Part shown: piece by piece, positions 1 through 8,412 of the stretch
How positions within the stretch are numbered: position 1 is the stretch's first letter
Layout: every line of letters starts with the position of its first letter
From: Adlercreutzia wanghongyangiae
GTDB taxonomy: Bacteria > Actinomycetota > Coriobacteriia > Coriobacteriales > Eggerthellaceae
DNA: 64,000 bases
Reading direction: 5' to 3'
Assembly (NCBI RefSeq): GCF_035989245.1
Contig: NZ_JAYMFF010000003.1
Location: 1 to 64,000, forward strand
Translations under genes and position numbers: made by a program
Notes under the pieces: model-generated
Seen by the model: the letters and a program-made list of their open reading frames with translations, nothing else
What the model was told of the DNA's origin: nothing
Databases searched by the model: none

Positions 1-1658
1 TCGGCGCCGTCCCAGTTGTCAAGGGAGGAGGCATGGCGTCCAGCGATGCGGCCCCAGGTCATGTTCTCGGAGTTGTTGCCGCCGGTGATGCCGTAGCTAT
101 GGGCTTGGAAGTTGCCAAAGCTGCCGGCGGCGTATAGGCGCGGAATCACTTCGCCGCGGGTGTCGAGCACCTGGGCGTTGGTGTTCTTCTTCGGACCGCC
201 CAGCGTGGAACACGAACCGGGATACAGGGTGTAGCAATAGTAAGGGCCGCCGTCCAGCTTCTGCAGCGTTTCGGGGTTGCGGTCGAATTTCGGGTCGACG
301 CCGGCATCGCAGATGGCCTGGTACTCGTCGAAGGTGGCGCGCAGGGTTTCGGCGCTCATCCACGGATCCCACTCGGCCATTTTCGCGGCCAGCTCCTCGA
401 TGGTGTCGGCCTTGGTGATCCAGCCACGCTCGAGTTCGGCCATGTTGTCCTCGCTCCAGCCGTCCCAGTCGCGCAGCTCGTCGGGCAGCTCCGAGGTCAT
501 GTTGCCGCACTCGAAGAAATCGCCCTGGCTGACGCCAATCTTGCCGCTCGTGAAGTTGGTGTGGTCGAATACTACCCAGGTAGGAATGCGATCGTAATCG
601 TCGATTTCATCGTTGAACTGGGTGTATACGTGCCATCCGTTATGCGGAGTCTCGCCGTTGTTCACCTCGTTCACATAGCGCTTGCCCAAGCGGTTCACGT
701 GGAAGAACGAGTTGGTGGGCAGGAAGGCGTCGACGCCGAAGTTGTTTTCGGGGTCGCGGGTGTACATGGAGGACATAGAGATGACCATCGACATGTGCCA
801 CAGCTTCGCGCCCACCTCTTCGACCATGCGGATGCCGTCGCCGGTGTTGTAGCGCCAGCCCTCGAAGTGCCAGGGATAGCACTTCAGGTACTCACGCTGC
901 AAATCGTCGTTGAACTCGAAACCGCCCGTGGTGAGAATGACGCCCTTGCGCGCCTTCACCGTTTTCTCTTCATCGCCGATCATCGTGGTGCAGCCGACGA
1001 TTTCCTTCGTGGCCGGGTTCTGGATGAGATGCTCGTCGTGGCAGTCGAACAGCACTTCGATGCCGAGCTCCTGGCGCGCCGCATCCAGTTCGCGGAAGGT
1101 TTGCATGCCGAACCCGTCGACCGAGGAAATTTGGATGCAGCCGCCGTAAGCATCGTTATCCAGGAAATAGTATTCGGGGATGGTGCCGGCGAGCGCCTGC
1201 TCGGCCACCTCGTAGCTCATGCCGTACTTGTCAGCGTACTCGGTGTGGCGCGTTGCTTCGGCAACATAGGCGTCGATCATCTCGTCTTCCATGAGGCCGT
1301 GGCTGAACGACTTGCAGTAAGCTTTGAAGCGCTCGGGATCGGCGATGACCGTCCACTCGCCATTGTTGATACGGCTGTTGCCGCCTCCTTCGATGGGCGC
1401 CTTTTCCAGAACCAGCACTTCCGCGCCGCCCTCATCGGCGGCGATGAGGCTGGACCACATGCCTGCTCCGCCGTATCCAATAACGAGTACGTCGCATTCG
1501 TAGTCCCACTGCGCGGGCATCCAGTCGCCGCCGGTGCTTGACAACGACTCATCGGCGGTTGCGCATCCAGCGAGCGATGCGGCACCGGCGGCTGCTGCGC
1601 CGGCAAGGGCGGCGCCCTTCAGGAACGAGCGACGCGACAGGGCTTCGTTGGTATTCAT
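1..1658 (-). CDS. Tat-exported FAD-binding fumarate-reductase-like flavoprotein (3' end outside window)
   Basis: The gene runs leftward off the window edge; 552 codons are visible, so only a few C-terminal residues are missing. The start ATG (1658-1656) has a good ribosome binding site (GGAGGA). A twin-arginine motif RRSFLKG (residues 9-15), an Ala-rich stretch and a lipobox LAGC (Cys32) predict Tat export and lipid anchoring. VLVIGYGGAG (residues 57-66) is the FAD dinucleotide fold, and a Gly-rich SYGITGGNN segment near the end closes the FAD site. This is the fumarate reductase/urocanate reductase/3-ketosteroid dehydrogenase-like superfamily; the substrate is an unidentified organic electron acceptor. 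The membrane LuxR gene at 1937 is divergent and probably controls it. Function class is secure, substrate unknown. Confidence 0.9.
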   Translation of the reverse strand, partial: MNTNEALSRRSFLKGAALAGAAAAGAASLAGCATADESLSSTGGDWMPAQWDYECDVLVIGYGGAGMWSSLIAADEGGAEVLVLEKAPIEGGGNSRINNGEWTVIADPERFKAYCKSFSHGLMEDEMIDAYVAEATRHTEYADKYGMSYEVAEQALAGTIPEYYFLDNDAYGGCIQISSVDGFGMQTFRELDAARQELGIEVLFDCHDEHLIQNPATKEIVGCTTMIGDEEKTVKARKGVILTTGGFEFNDDLQREYLKCYPWHFEGWRYNTGDGIRMVEEVGAKLWHMSMVISMSSMYTRDPENNFGVDAFLPTNSFFHVNRLGKRYVNEVNNGETPHNGWHVYTQFNDEIDDYDRIPTWVVFDHTNFTSGKIGVSQGDFFECGNMTSELPDELRDWDGWSEDNMAELERGWITKADTIEELAAKMAEWDPWMSAETLRATFDEYQAICDAGVDPKFDRNPETLQKLDGGPYYCYTLYPGSCSTLGGPKKNTNAQVLDTRGEVIPRLYAAGSFGNFQAHSYGITGGNNSENMTWGRIAGRHASSLDNWDGA

Positions 1659-1823
1659 GGTTTCCTCCTCCTGATTGGTTCGGGCCGGCATGGTTTATGT
1701 CGGTCGGGCCGCGCGATGGCCGTTTTGGGATGGTTCCTCCGCTGCGGCGCTTCTACCTTAGTCGGCTGCGCTCGCATTGCCCTCCGATGGGCTCCTGGAT
1801 TCTGGCGATTTTTGCAGAAAATA

Positions 1824-1865
1824 GGATGGAACAGGTCGGTTCACCCTTTTTAGGATGTTCCATCC
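1824..1865. promoter_or_regulatory. Inverted repeat in divergent promoter region
   Basis: The 10-base arms GGATGGAACA (1824-1833) and TGTTCCATCC (1856-1865) are perfect reverse complements, 22 bases apart. They lie in the 278-base gap between the flavin reductase (leftward) and the LuxR gene (rightward), the expected place for an operator of the LuxR protein. No clear promoter hexamers could be assigned. A transcript hairpin is an alternative. Confidence 0.45.
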
Positions 1866-1936
1866 GATGGCAGAAAAGCCCTGATGTGGGTTACTGAAAA
1901 GAATTGAATGGGATGGGATGTGGCGAAGGGGGCGCT

Positions 1937-3436
1937 ATGGATGATGTGTCGCTGGGGAGGCGACTGGGTTTGGACAATCGGGCGTCGGTGCTCGACTTTT
2001 GCGTGGTGCTTTTCGGGTTGGCGCTCTGTCGCGTGTGGATCATCCTGTGCTTGTCGGCGCCGTTTGCGCTGGCGGAGCTTGAGTCGAGTGATTGGCTGTT
2101 CCTGCTGCCCGGTGGAATGACGGCCTTGGTGGCGGCCCTGGTGGCTACGCGCGCTGCCGACAGAGTTGCCTTTGATGGGGGATTCAAAACAGCGGTGGGT
2201 GTGCTCGCTGCGCTGTTCTCGGCGGTGACGCCAGTGGTCGCCTCTCTGCAGCACCCTTGGCTGCTGGGTCTTTTCATGGTGCTGGGAGGCATGGCTTCGG
2301 GCTGTTTGCAGATGCTGTGGGGTGCGGCGTTTGCCCGCCGCAGCCAGCTGTTCTGCCTGTATTGCTATCCGGCGACGGCGGTGGTCACGGCTGTCATGGT
2401 GGCAGTGGTTTTGGCCGGGGGCGAGTTGCTGGTGTTCTGCGTGTTCCCCCTGGCGTCGTTCCTGCTGCTGCTCGTGGCTTCCGAGGGCTCGGGGTCTGGG
2501 AGTGAAGCAACAAAAGCGGAAGTACCCGCTGAGGCGGCTGATGAGTCGGCACTGCCTCTGAGTACGATTGTCCGTCTGCTGATCAGCATAGGGGTGTTCA
2601 GCTTCCTTTGCCGTTTCTTCGACGGCTTGCCAGCGGGGGATATGGTCGATCCGCTAGCCGTTATCGGGGGCAGCTCGCTGTTTGCCTTAGTGGTTACAGG
2701 CGTTGGTTTTCTCGGTTTCGTTGTGGTGGCAGGACGCACGTTCAATCCTCTCATCGGCTACCGCGTGGCGTTGCCGCTTATGGCTGCGGGCATGACGGTC
2801 ATTGCGTTGTTTTTCGCACATCACTGGTATCTGTCCATTTTGCTGATCGGCATGGGCTATGAGCTGTTCGATACGCTGACCTGGATATTGCTGGTGGTGC
2901 TTGCCCAAAATCAGCGGGTGCGCTGGGCCCCGCTGACGGTGTTCGGCCTGGGCACTGCCGCAACGATGCTGGGCATGGGCGTGGGGCGGCTGGCGGGTGT
3001 GGCAGTATCGGCGGGATTGGCTTCAGGGGCCTGGGAGCTGCCGTCGGTGGGAGTGGCCTGCGTGATGACCTTGGTGATAACGGCTTTTCTTGTGATTCCT
3101 GAAGGCACGTTCGCCCAACTTGCGGGCATTCGCATTTTTGATCGAGGCGAGCAGCGCCCCGCCGATGAGGACGCGGCGGCCGAAGTGGCTACTGTGGCGG
3201 GGCGGCATCCGTTGGAGGCGGCTTGCATGGCGGTGGCCGAGGAGTATCGCCTGACGCCTCGTGAAGGCGAGGTGCTGTTTCTGCTGGCTCGCGGCCGTAC
3301 GCTGGCCATTGTGGTGCGCGACCTTGGTATTGCGAAGGGCACGGCTCAGACCCACATGGAAAACGTCTACCATAAGTTGGGCGTACACAAGCAGCAAGAA
3401 CTGATCGATTTAGTGGAATCCTACGTGGAGGGGTAA
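1937..3436 (+). CDS. Multi-membrane-span LuxR-family transcriptional regulator
   Basis: A protein of 499 residues. The first ~390 residues are a run of hydrophobic segments (about 10-12 membrane spans), followed by a charged linker and a C-terminal LuxR-type helix-turn-helix (residues ~438-494) that begins LTPREGEVL and ends LGVHKQQELIDL. The start at 1937 is preferred over an upstream in-frame ATG at 1904 because AAGGGGG lies five bases before it. It has no receiver domain, so it is not a classical response regulator; the membrane part probably senses a ligand directly. Such membrane LuxR proteins are abundant in Eggerthellaceae beside reductase genes. It is divergent from the flavin reductase at 1-1658 and probably regulates it (inference). 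Confidence 0.88.
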   Translation: MDDVSLGRRLGLDNRASVLDFCVVLFGLALCRVWIILCLSAPFALAELESSDWLFLLPGGMTALVAALVATRAADRVAFDGGFKTAVGVLAALFSAVTPVVASLQHPWLLGLFMVLGGMASGCLQMLWGAAFARRSQLFCLYCYPATAVVTAVMVAVVLAGGELLVFCVFPLASFLLLLVASEGSGSGSEATKAEVPAEAADESALPLSTIVRLLISIGVFSFLCRFFDGLPAGDMVDPLAVIGGSSLFALVVTGVGFLGFVVVAGRTFNPLIGYRVALPLMAAGMTVIALFFAHHWYLSILLIGMGYELFDTLTWILLVVLAQNQRVRWAPLTVFGLGTAATMLGMGVGRLAGVAVSAGLASGAWELPSVGVACVMTLVITAFLVIPEGTFAQLAGIRIFDRGEQRPADEDAAAEVATVAGRHPLEAACMAVAEEYRLTPREGEVLFLLARGRTLAIVVRDLGIAKGTAQTHMENVYHKLGVHKQQELIDLVESYVEG

Positions 3437-3552
3437 GGGCGCCAGATCCCCTTGCGGGTCCGTCGCCACTTTCTTTGTGAAAGAATGGGCGGTCAGGCTT
3501 TGGTTCTGTACAATAGTCGCCGTTATTGAAACGAGTTTCAAGGAGGATACCC

Positions 3553-4500
3553 ATGCCGAAGATCACCCGTGATCAGGTGCGCGTTCCCGCCGACGTCATG
3601 CCCGATATGCGTGACGAGTACATTTCCAACTACATGAAGGCCACGCGCGAGACCGGCCGTCTCATGCTGTTCGCCTGCGATCAGAAGATCGAGCACTTGA
3701 ACGCGGACTTCTACGGCGAGGGCATCGACATCGCCGACCTCGACCCGGAGCACCTGTTCAAGATCGGCAACGAGGGCGTCTGCGGCGTGCTCGCCGGTCA
3801 GCGCGGTCTGGTGGCCCAGTATGCCGCCGACTACCCGGAGATCAACTACCTGGTGAAGATGAACTCCAAGACCAACATCGTGGGCACCAAGCAGGAGGAT
3901 CCCTATTCTCCGCAGCTGTACGATCTGGATGCCGTGCTGGCCATGAAGGAGGCCGGCGTGAACGTGGTGGGCCTCGGCTACACCATCTACCTCGGCTCCG
4001 AGTACGAGGCCACCATGATGGCCGAGGCCGGCGAGCTGATCGCCCAGGCCCATGCCAACGGCCTCATCGTGGTGCTGTGGATCTACCCCCGCGGCAAGGC
4101 CGTGACCGCCGAGAAGGATCCGGACCTCATCGCCGGCGCTGCTGGCGTGGCCCTGTGCCTGGGTGCCGACTTCGTGAAGGTGAACCCGCCGAAGCCCGAG
4201 GACGGCCGCACCCCCGCCGAGGCCCTGAAGATCGCCTCTACCGCTGCCGGTCGCTGCGGCCTGGTGTGCGCGGGCGGCTCGACGGTTGACGCCGAGACCT
4301 TCCTCACCCAGCTGTACGACCAGATTCATGTGGGCGGCGCTTGCGGCAACGCCACGGGCCGCAATATCCACCAGCGCTCGCTGGACGAGGCGGTGCGCCT
4401 GACCAAGGCCATCTCCGCCATCACCCTGGCCGACTGGACGGTGGCCGACGCCCTGGCTGTGTTCAACGGCGAGAAGGACTTCACCCTGGCCGACATCTAA
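3553..4500 (+). CDS. Class I fructose-bisphosphate aldolase-like protein (DeoC/LacD/DhnA family)
   Basis: A 315-residue TIM-barrel aldolase of the DeoC/LacD/DhnA-type group (archaeal-type class I FBP aldolase, LsrF relatives). Lys209 in FVKVNPPK is the likely Schiff-base lysine, and CDQKIEHL near residue 43 matches the substrate-binding start of the family. The start at 3553 has AAGGAGG seven bases upstream; an in-frame ATG at 3526 lacks one. It is transcribed alone and closed by a strong terminator at 4547. Its likely role is cytosolic cleavage or synthesis of fructose-1,6-bisphosphate; a related aldol substrate cannot be excluded. Codon use is strongly GC-biased, as for a highly expressed core gene. 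Confidence 0.85.
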   Translation: MPKITRDQVRVPADVMPDMRDEYISNYMKATRETGRLMLFACDQKIEHLNADFYGEGIDIADLDPEHLFKIGNEGVCGVLAGQRGLVAQYAADYPEINYLVKMNSKTNIVGTKQEDPYSPQLYDLDAVLAMKEAGVNVVGLGYTIYLGSEYEATMMAEAGELIAQAHANGLIVVLWIYPRGKAVTAEKDPDLIAGAAGVALCLGADFVKVNPPKPEDGRTPAEALKIASTAAGRCGLVCAGGSTVDAETFLTQLYDQIHVGGACGNATGRNIHQRSLDEAVRLTKAISAITLADWTVADALAVFNGEKDFTLADI

Positions 4501-4546
4501 GCCGGTATGAGCGTTGAGGAGGGGCGTTTTGCGGCGCCCCTTGCGG

Positions 4547-4576
4547 GAACCGGAGGGCGCACCTCCGGTTCTTTTT
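4547..4576 (+). terminator. Intrinsic terminator after aldolase
   Basis: A perfect 10-bp stem (GAACCGGAGG at 4547-4556 with CCTCCGGTTC at 4562-4571), a five-base loop, then TTTTT. It ends aldolase transcription before the deaminase gene. Confidence 0.9.
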
Positions 4577-4643
4577 ATCGGTATGGCATTTCCGCCCGCG
4601 CCATTGCATTTCGAGTTGACGGGTTCGCAGAGAAAGGCTTCCC

Positions 4644-5945
4644 ATGCTCTTCACCGACATCGATATTCTGGACGAGCACTGCGTCGTGCGCCATCACCAG
4701 TGGGTGGGCGTGCGCGACGGCCGTATCGCGTATGTGGGCGATAAGGCGCCTGCGCCCGATGCGGCGGCTGCGTTCGGTGAGGTGTACGACGGCGCGGGCA
4801 AGCTGCTGATGCCAGCGCTCTACAACGCCCACGCCCACGCCCCCATGACGCTTTTGCGCGGCTATGCGGAGAACCTGCCGTTGCAGCGCTGGCTGGAGGA
4901 AAAGTGCTTTCCCTTCGAGGACAAGATGACGGCCGAGGATTGCTACTGGGGCACGGTGCTCGCCTGCGCCGAGATGGCGCGCTTCGGCGTGGTCAGCTTC
5001 TCGGACATGTACTACGCCTCCGAGGAGCGCTGCCGCGCGGTGCTGGAGGCGGGCATGAAGGCGAACATGTGCGAGGGGCTCGTGGCCTTCGAGGAGAAGC
5101 CCTATGCGGAATACCCCATCTGCGCCCAGATGGAGGCGCTCGTGCGCGATTGGCACGGAGCGGGGGAGGGCCGCATCCGCATCGACTACAACATCCACTC
5201 AGAGTACCTGTCCACCGAGACGGTCTGCCGCGATATTCTGGATATCGTGCGCGGCACCGACCTGCGGCTGCACATTCATCTGTCCGAGACCGAGAAGGAG
5301 GTGCGCGAGTGCCGTGAGCGCCACGGGGGCCTCTCGCCCGTGGAGTACTTCGACGGCCTGGGCCTGTTCGACGTGCCGGTGACCGCCGCCCACTGCGTGT
5401 GGCTCAGCGAGAACGACCTGGATATCCTCGAGTCCCACGGCGTGTTCGTGGCCAACAACCCGGCCTCCAACATGAAGCTCGGCAGCGGGTTCGCGCCCGT
5501 TCCGGACATGATGCGCCGCGGCATTCCCGTGTGCCTGGGCTCCGACGGCATGGCGTCGAACAACAACCACAACCTGTTCCACGACATGTATCTGCAGGCG
5601 CTTATCTACAAGGGGGCGATCCTGGATCCCACAGCGGTCACGCCCCAGCAGGCGCTGGCCGCGGCCACGCGGGTGGGCGCGCTCTCCCAGGGCCGCGACG
5701 ACTGCGGGCTCATCGCCGAGGGCGCGCGAGCCGATGTGTGCGTGCTGGATACCACGGGCCCCTCGTGGTGCCCCGCACCCGATCCGGTGTACAACATCGT
5801 GTACGCCGGCGATGGCGCCGACGTGGTGCTCACGATGTGCGACGGCCAGGTGGTCTACCGCGACGGCGCGTGGCCCACCATCGACGTGGAGCGCACCAAG
5901 GCCGAGTGCACCGCCCGCACCGCCCGCATCATTGGCGAGCTGTAA
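4644..5945 (+). CDS. Amidohydrolase, S-adenosylhomocysteine/5'-methylthioadenosine/5'-deoxyadenosine deaminase type
   Basis: A 433-residue metal-dependent hydrolase of the amidohydrolase superfamily (MtaD/TrzN/SsnA group). Metal-ligand positions are visible: HAH (His63, His65), His212 in HIHLSETEKE, His250 in AAHCVW and Asp301 in LGSDG. NPASNMKLGSG (around residue 275) is typical of the SAH/MTA deaminase subgroup. These enzymes deaminate adenosine-type nucleosides left by SAM-dependent reactions to the inosyl form; guanine deaminase-like or SsnA-like activity is the alternative. The start follows GAGAAAGG. It stands alone between the aldolase terminator and an accessory region. Confidence 0.85.
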   Translation: MLFTDIDILDEHCVVRHHQWVGVRDGRIAYVGDKAPAPDAAAAFGEVYDGAGKLLMPALYNAHAHAPMTLLRGYAENLPLQRWLEEKCFPFEDKMTAEDCYWGTVLACAEMARFGVVSFSDMYYASEERCRAVLEAGMKANMCEGLVAFEEKPYAEYPICAQMEALVRDWHGAGEGRIRIDYNIHSEYLSTETVCRDILDIVRGTDLRLHIHLSETEKEVRECRERHGGLSPVEYFDGLGLFDVPVTAAHCVWLSENDLDILESHGVFVANNPASNMKLGSGFAPVPDMMRRGIPVCLGSDGMASNNNHNLFHDMYLQALIYKGAILDPTAVTPQQALAAATRVGALSQGRDDCGLIAEGARADVCVLDTTGPSWCPAPDPVYNIVYAGDGADVVLTMCDGQVVYRDGAWPTIDVERTKAECTARTARIIGEL

Positions 5946-6526
5946 CGCTCTAGGCCACATCCCGCCCCAGATACGAACCGATCCTGCGTAGAGGACGAGG
6001 GCTCTGCCCTTGTCGACCTGGCATTGAACGAGCGGAAGGAGCAGAGCCCCTTCCCTAGGGCCGCGCCCGAGGCCGCACCCGAGGCCGCGCCCGTGCTCGC
6101 ATATCCGAGGCCGCTCACGCGTGTTCGCGAGCGGCGCCTCCCTGGGGGACTTCAGCCCGTCTGGAGTGCGAGCTGATCCTGGGCAGGCAAGGGCCCTCCC
6201 CTCCCCTTCCCTACGTGGCATGCCCGAGGCTGCACCTGGAAGTCCCTGTCGCCAGAATTCGCGGGTTTGGTACCCGGCCGGCTCCCATGGGATAATTCTG
6301 AACTGGGGTTTTACGGAAGAGCGGTACCAAACTTGCCAATTTTGGGGTACCAAACCGCCAAATCCTGCCAGTGTCGGGGGGGCTGAAAGCAGGGGACTGG
6401 ACGATGGGGCATGGCAAGATGGGGAGCACGGGCGCGAGCGGGGACGGGCAAGGGGGCGGGTAAGGAGACGGGAGTGGAACGGCGGGGAAGGGGCGGGTGG
6501 GACGAGAGGCAGAAGCCGACGAACTT
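5946..6526. other. 581-base non-coding stretch with hairpin and repeat copy A
   Basis: No convincing gene on either strand. It holds a small inverted repeat (GGGCTCTG at 5999-6006 with CAGAGCCC at 6042-6049), a run of short CCGAGGCCGC repeats (6058-6094), and the 120-bp repeat copy A described separately. The last ~150 bases are purine-rich (GGGAC/GGGCG), unlike neighbouring coding DNA. Confidence 0.6.
6245..6364 (+). repeat. 120-bp repeat, copy A (GGTACC-rich)
   Basis: Almost identical to 7827-7946 and in the same orientation; differences cluster in one short block about 40 bases in. Each copy has one TTTGGTACC box and two GGTACCAAA boxes in the opposite sense, so it can fold on itself. The two copies bracket the leftward nuclease-like gene at 6527-7480. 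Confidence 0.85.
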
Positions 6527-7480
6527 TCAGCGGTTGGGGGCAAGACCTAGGATTGTCCAGAGTTGAGTCTGCCGGGTGGGGAAGTCGCGAACGCGGAAGC
6601 GCCATTCCTTTTGCAGCGCTTTGGCAATGCATGCCGCGACTTTGTCCATTTCGGAGGGATCGTTAAGCTGCCGCCGTGAAACGGTAATGACGTGATATCC
6701 CATAGACTCTAATGTGGTGCGCTTAACGATGTCGTGATAGTGCTGATCGGAAGTTAGGTGAAATGCATCGCTGTCATATTCCACGATCAGATGCGCGTGG
6801 GGCCAGCAGAGGTCGGCAACATAGTATCTCCGGTCGGCTAAGTTGCCAGGGTGTTTGCCGGTGGGGATGGGAAAGTTCAGGGTGGGACGAGGCAAGCCGT
6901 AGCCGCCTAGCCGTACAGGTAGAAACAATACGAGTCCGAGCGCTATCTCGCGTGGTGATGCGGCGTGAGGCAATATCCATGGTAAAGCGTTGCGAACGGT
7001 CTTGCATCCTGGGATAGACGAACAGCTTCGAGTGACCATCTCAAGGGATGCGCGGGTGGCGATGGGCTCGCGCTGGATGATGGTTGGGCTGTCGGCATGG
7101 AGGGAATAGGACGCACATAACGCACTGCCCTGGGCGGCAGCTTGAATTACGGAACGTCCGCGCATTGCCTGGACGAGGGCCACTTCGGGCGGTGGCGCAA
7201 GAATGCCGTCGCCCACGTGAAGAAAATCGAAGTTGAGCAAAGCGGGCGTTCCCAGGTGGCAGCGCGCATATTTCTGTCTCCGATGCTTTCGATCGAACAC
7301 CGTTATATGAGCCGGTCGCGAGAGAAAGGGGAATGTGCTGTGGACGTGGTCGAGAACCCGTTTGCTCGGCGTGAATTCGGCTGCTCGTTCAGAGGTGATG
7401 GCTCTTCTCTGGAGCGGAGCGTGCACAGTATGTCCGAATAATTCGAGGGCAGTGGGGCCGAAGAGGGCGATCTTGCTCAT
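6527..7480 (-). CDS. DUF559/Vsr-like endonuclease-domain protein (AbiEi-like architecture)
   Basis: A 317-residue protein. The start at 7480 is chosen because AAGGAG lies five bases upstream; a longer reading from 7537 has none. The C-terminal part (residues ~220-280) reads VADLCWPHAHLIVEYDSDAFH, then a conserved basic helix and ITVSRRQL: the D...E.D pattern of the DUF559/Vsr branch of PD-(D/E)XK nucleases. The N-terminal ~200 residues have no motif I recognise but align in layout with the paralogue at 27642-28709. Such solitary proteins are common in Actinobacteria and often labelled endonuclease-domain or AbiEi-like; their function is unproven. It is flanked by 120-bp direct repeats, a sign of an accessory cassette. 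Confidence 0.75.
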   Translation of the reverse strand: MSKIALFGPTALELFGHTVHAPLQRRAITSERAAEFTPSKRVLDHVHSTFPFLSRPAHITVFDRKHRRQKYARCHLGTPALLNFDFLHVGDGILAPPPEVALVQAMRGRSVIQAAAQGSALCASYSLHADSPTIIQREPIATRASLEMVTRSCSSIPGCKTVRNALPWILPHAASPREIALGLVLFLPVRLGGYGLPRPTLNFPIPTGKHPGNLADRRYYVADLCWPHAHLIVEYDSDAFHLTSDQHYHDIVKRTTLESMGYHVITVSRRQLNDPSEMDKVAACIAKALQKEWRFRVRDFPTRQTQLWTILGLAPNR

Positions 7481-7565
7481 GGGGCTCCTTGGGACGAAAC
7501 TGAACAGAGGGTGATTCTTTCCAGCATAGAAGATCACAACCGCAGAAACGTCTCGGGAGTGTCGT

Positions 7566-7633
7566 TCCGCTTTCGGGAAGAGTTCGTCGATCCGCCGTCG
7601 CGCTTTCGGGAGGAGTTCGTCGATCTGTCGTGC
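7566..7633. repeat. Two-copy 33-bp tandem duplication
   Basis: The phrase CGCTTTCGGG-A-GAGTTCGTCGATC starts at 7568 and again at 7601, a period of 33 bases with a few changes. It lies upstream of the divergent nuclease-like gene, in non-coding DNA. Confidence 0.7.
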
Positions 7634-7826
7634 GGCAGTCGAAAGAAGCGCCGTGAAAAAGCCGCCGCGTAGTCAGAGGTTCCGATTCCCTCTCTCCGAT
7701 TGTCTTACGGGCGGCGGGCGTTCTCCCTGCGGTACCAGCTCATCCTCCTGTGGTATCAGGCTCCCGTGGTGTCAGGCTCTCCCGTTTTCGGTACCAAACC
7801 CTCGGTTTCTGCCGAGCCCGGAGGTG

Positions 7827-7946
7827 CCTGTCGCCAGAATTCGCGGGTTTGGTACCCGGCCGGCCCTCATGAGGAAATTCTGAACTGGGGTTTTACGGAA
7901 GAGCGGTACCAAACTTGCCAATTTTGGGGTACCAAACCGCCAAATC
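7827..7946 (+). repeat. 120-bp repeat, copy B (GGTACC-rich)
   Basis: Partner of 6245-6364, same length and orientation. Upstream of copy B (7729-7800) further GGTACC, GGTATC and GGTGTC boxes recur at roughly 16-27 base steps, as though older copies had decayed. It lies in the 930-base gap between the nuclease-like gene and the EF-G-like gene, which holds no convincing gene. Confidence 0.85.
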
Positions 7947-8073
7947 TTGGCGGAAAGTGGGGCGCTGGGCATGGGGGACCGTGGAACGCTGGAAGCGGGG
8001 GCCGTGGAACGCTGGAGGCGGGGGGCGGCAGGACTCTGGAGACGGGCCCGTGGGGAAGGCGGGCTTGGGGGGG

Positions 8074-8143
8074 GCGAGCGCGAGACGCCGGGCGTAGGGC
8101 GAGCGCGAGACGTCGGGCGTAGGGCGAGCGCGAGACGCCGGAT
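8074..8143. repeat. 25-bp tandem repeat, nearly three units
   Basis: GCGAGCGCGAGACG plus an 11-base tail repeats with a period of exactly 25 bases (starts at 8074, 8099, 8124). A looser GTGGAACGCTGGA duplication precedes it (about 7980-8022). There are no spacers, so this is a minisatellite and not CRISPR. Confidence 0.85.
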
Positions 8144-8412
8144 GGGCGCCGTAAGCGATTTCGGGAACGGTGAAGCCGCGCAAAATAACCGGGCGCTGTG
8201 GACCGCGGTGCCGCTGCCTTTTGCTAAGATGAACCCATGATCTAAATGCCGTTCGCCGGCTGGAAGCGACCGCTCGCTGTCACTGTGTCAGTAAGCCCCG
8301 CCGCCCGCGCAACGGTGCCGCTTCGTCGCGCGAGCCAATGATGGCCCCGCGATCAGGGAAGTCCCGCGCAAAGGGTGCGGGTGCCCTCGAACAGGAAGGC
8401 AGGTGGTCGCCC

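Noticed and set aside
3538..4371. 277-codon minus frame opposite the aldolase
   Set aside because: Shadow of the aldolase gene; no motif and no start context.
7700..8122. 140-codon rightward frame over repeat copy B
   Set aside because: The translation is simply the repeat (FGTKP, WYPAG phrases) read through, also present over copy A; no ribosome binding site or homology.
8074..8143. 25-bp repeats considered as a CRISPR array
   Set aside because: Units are directly adjacent with no unique spacers and no cas genes in the window.
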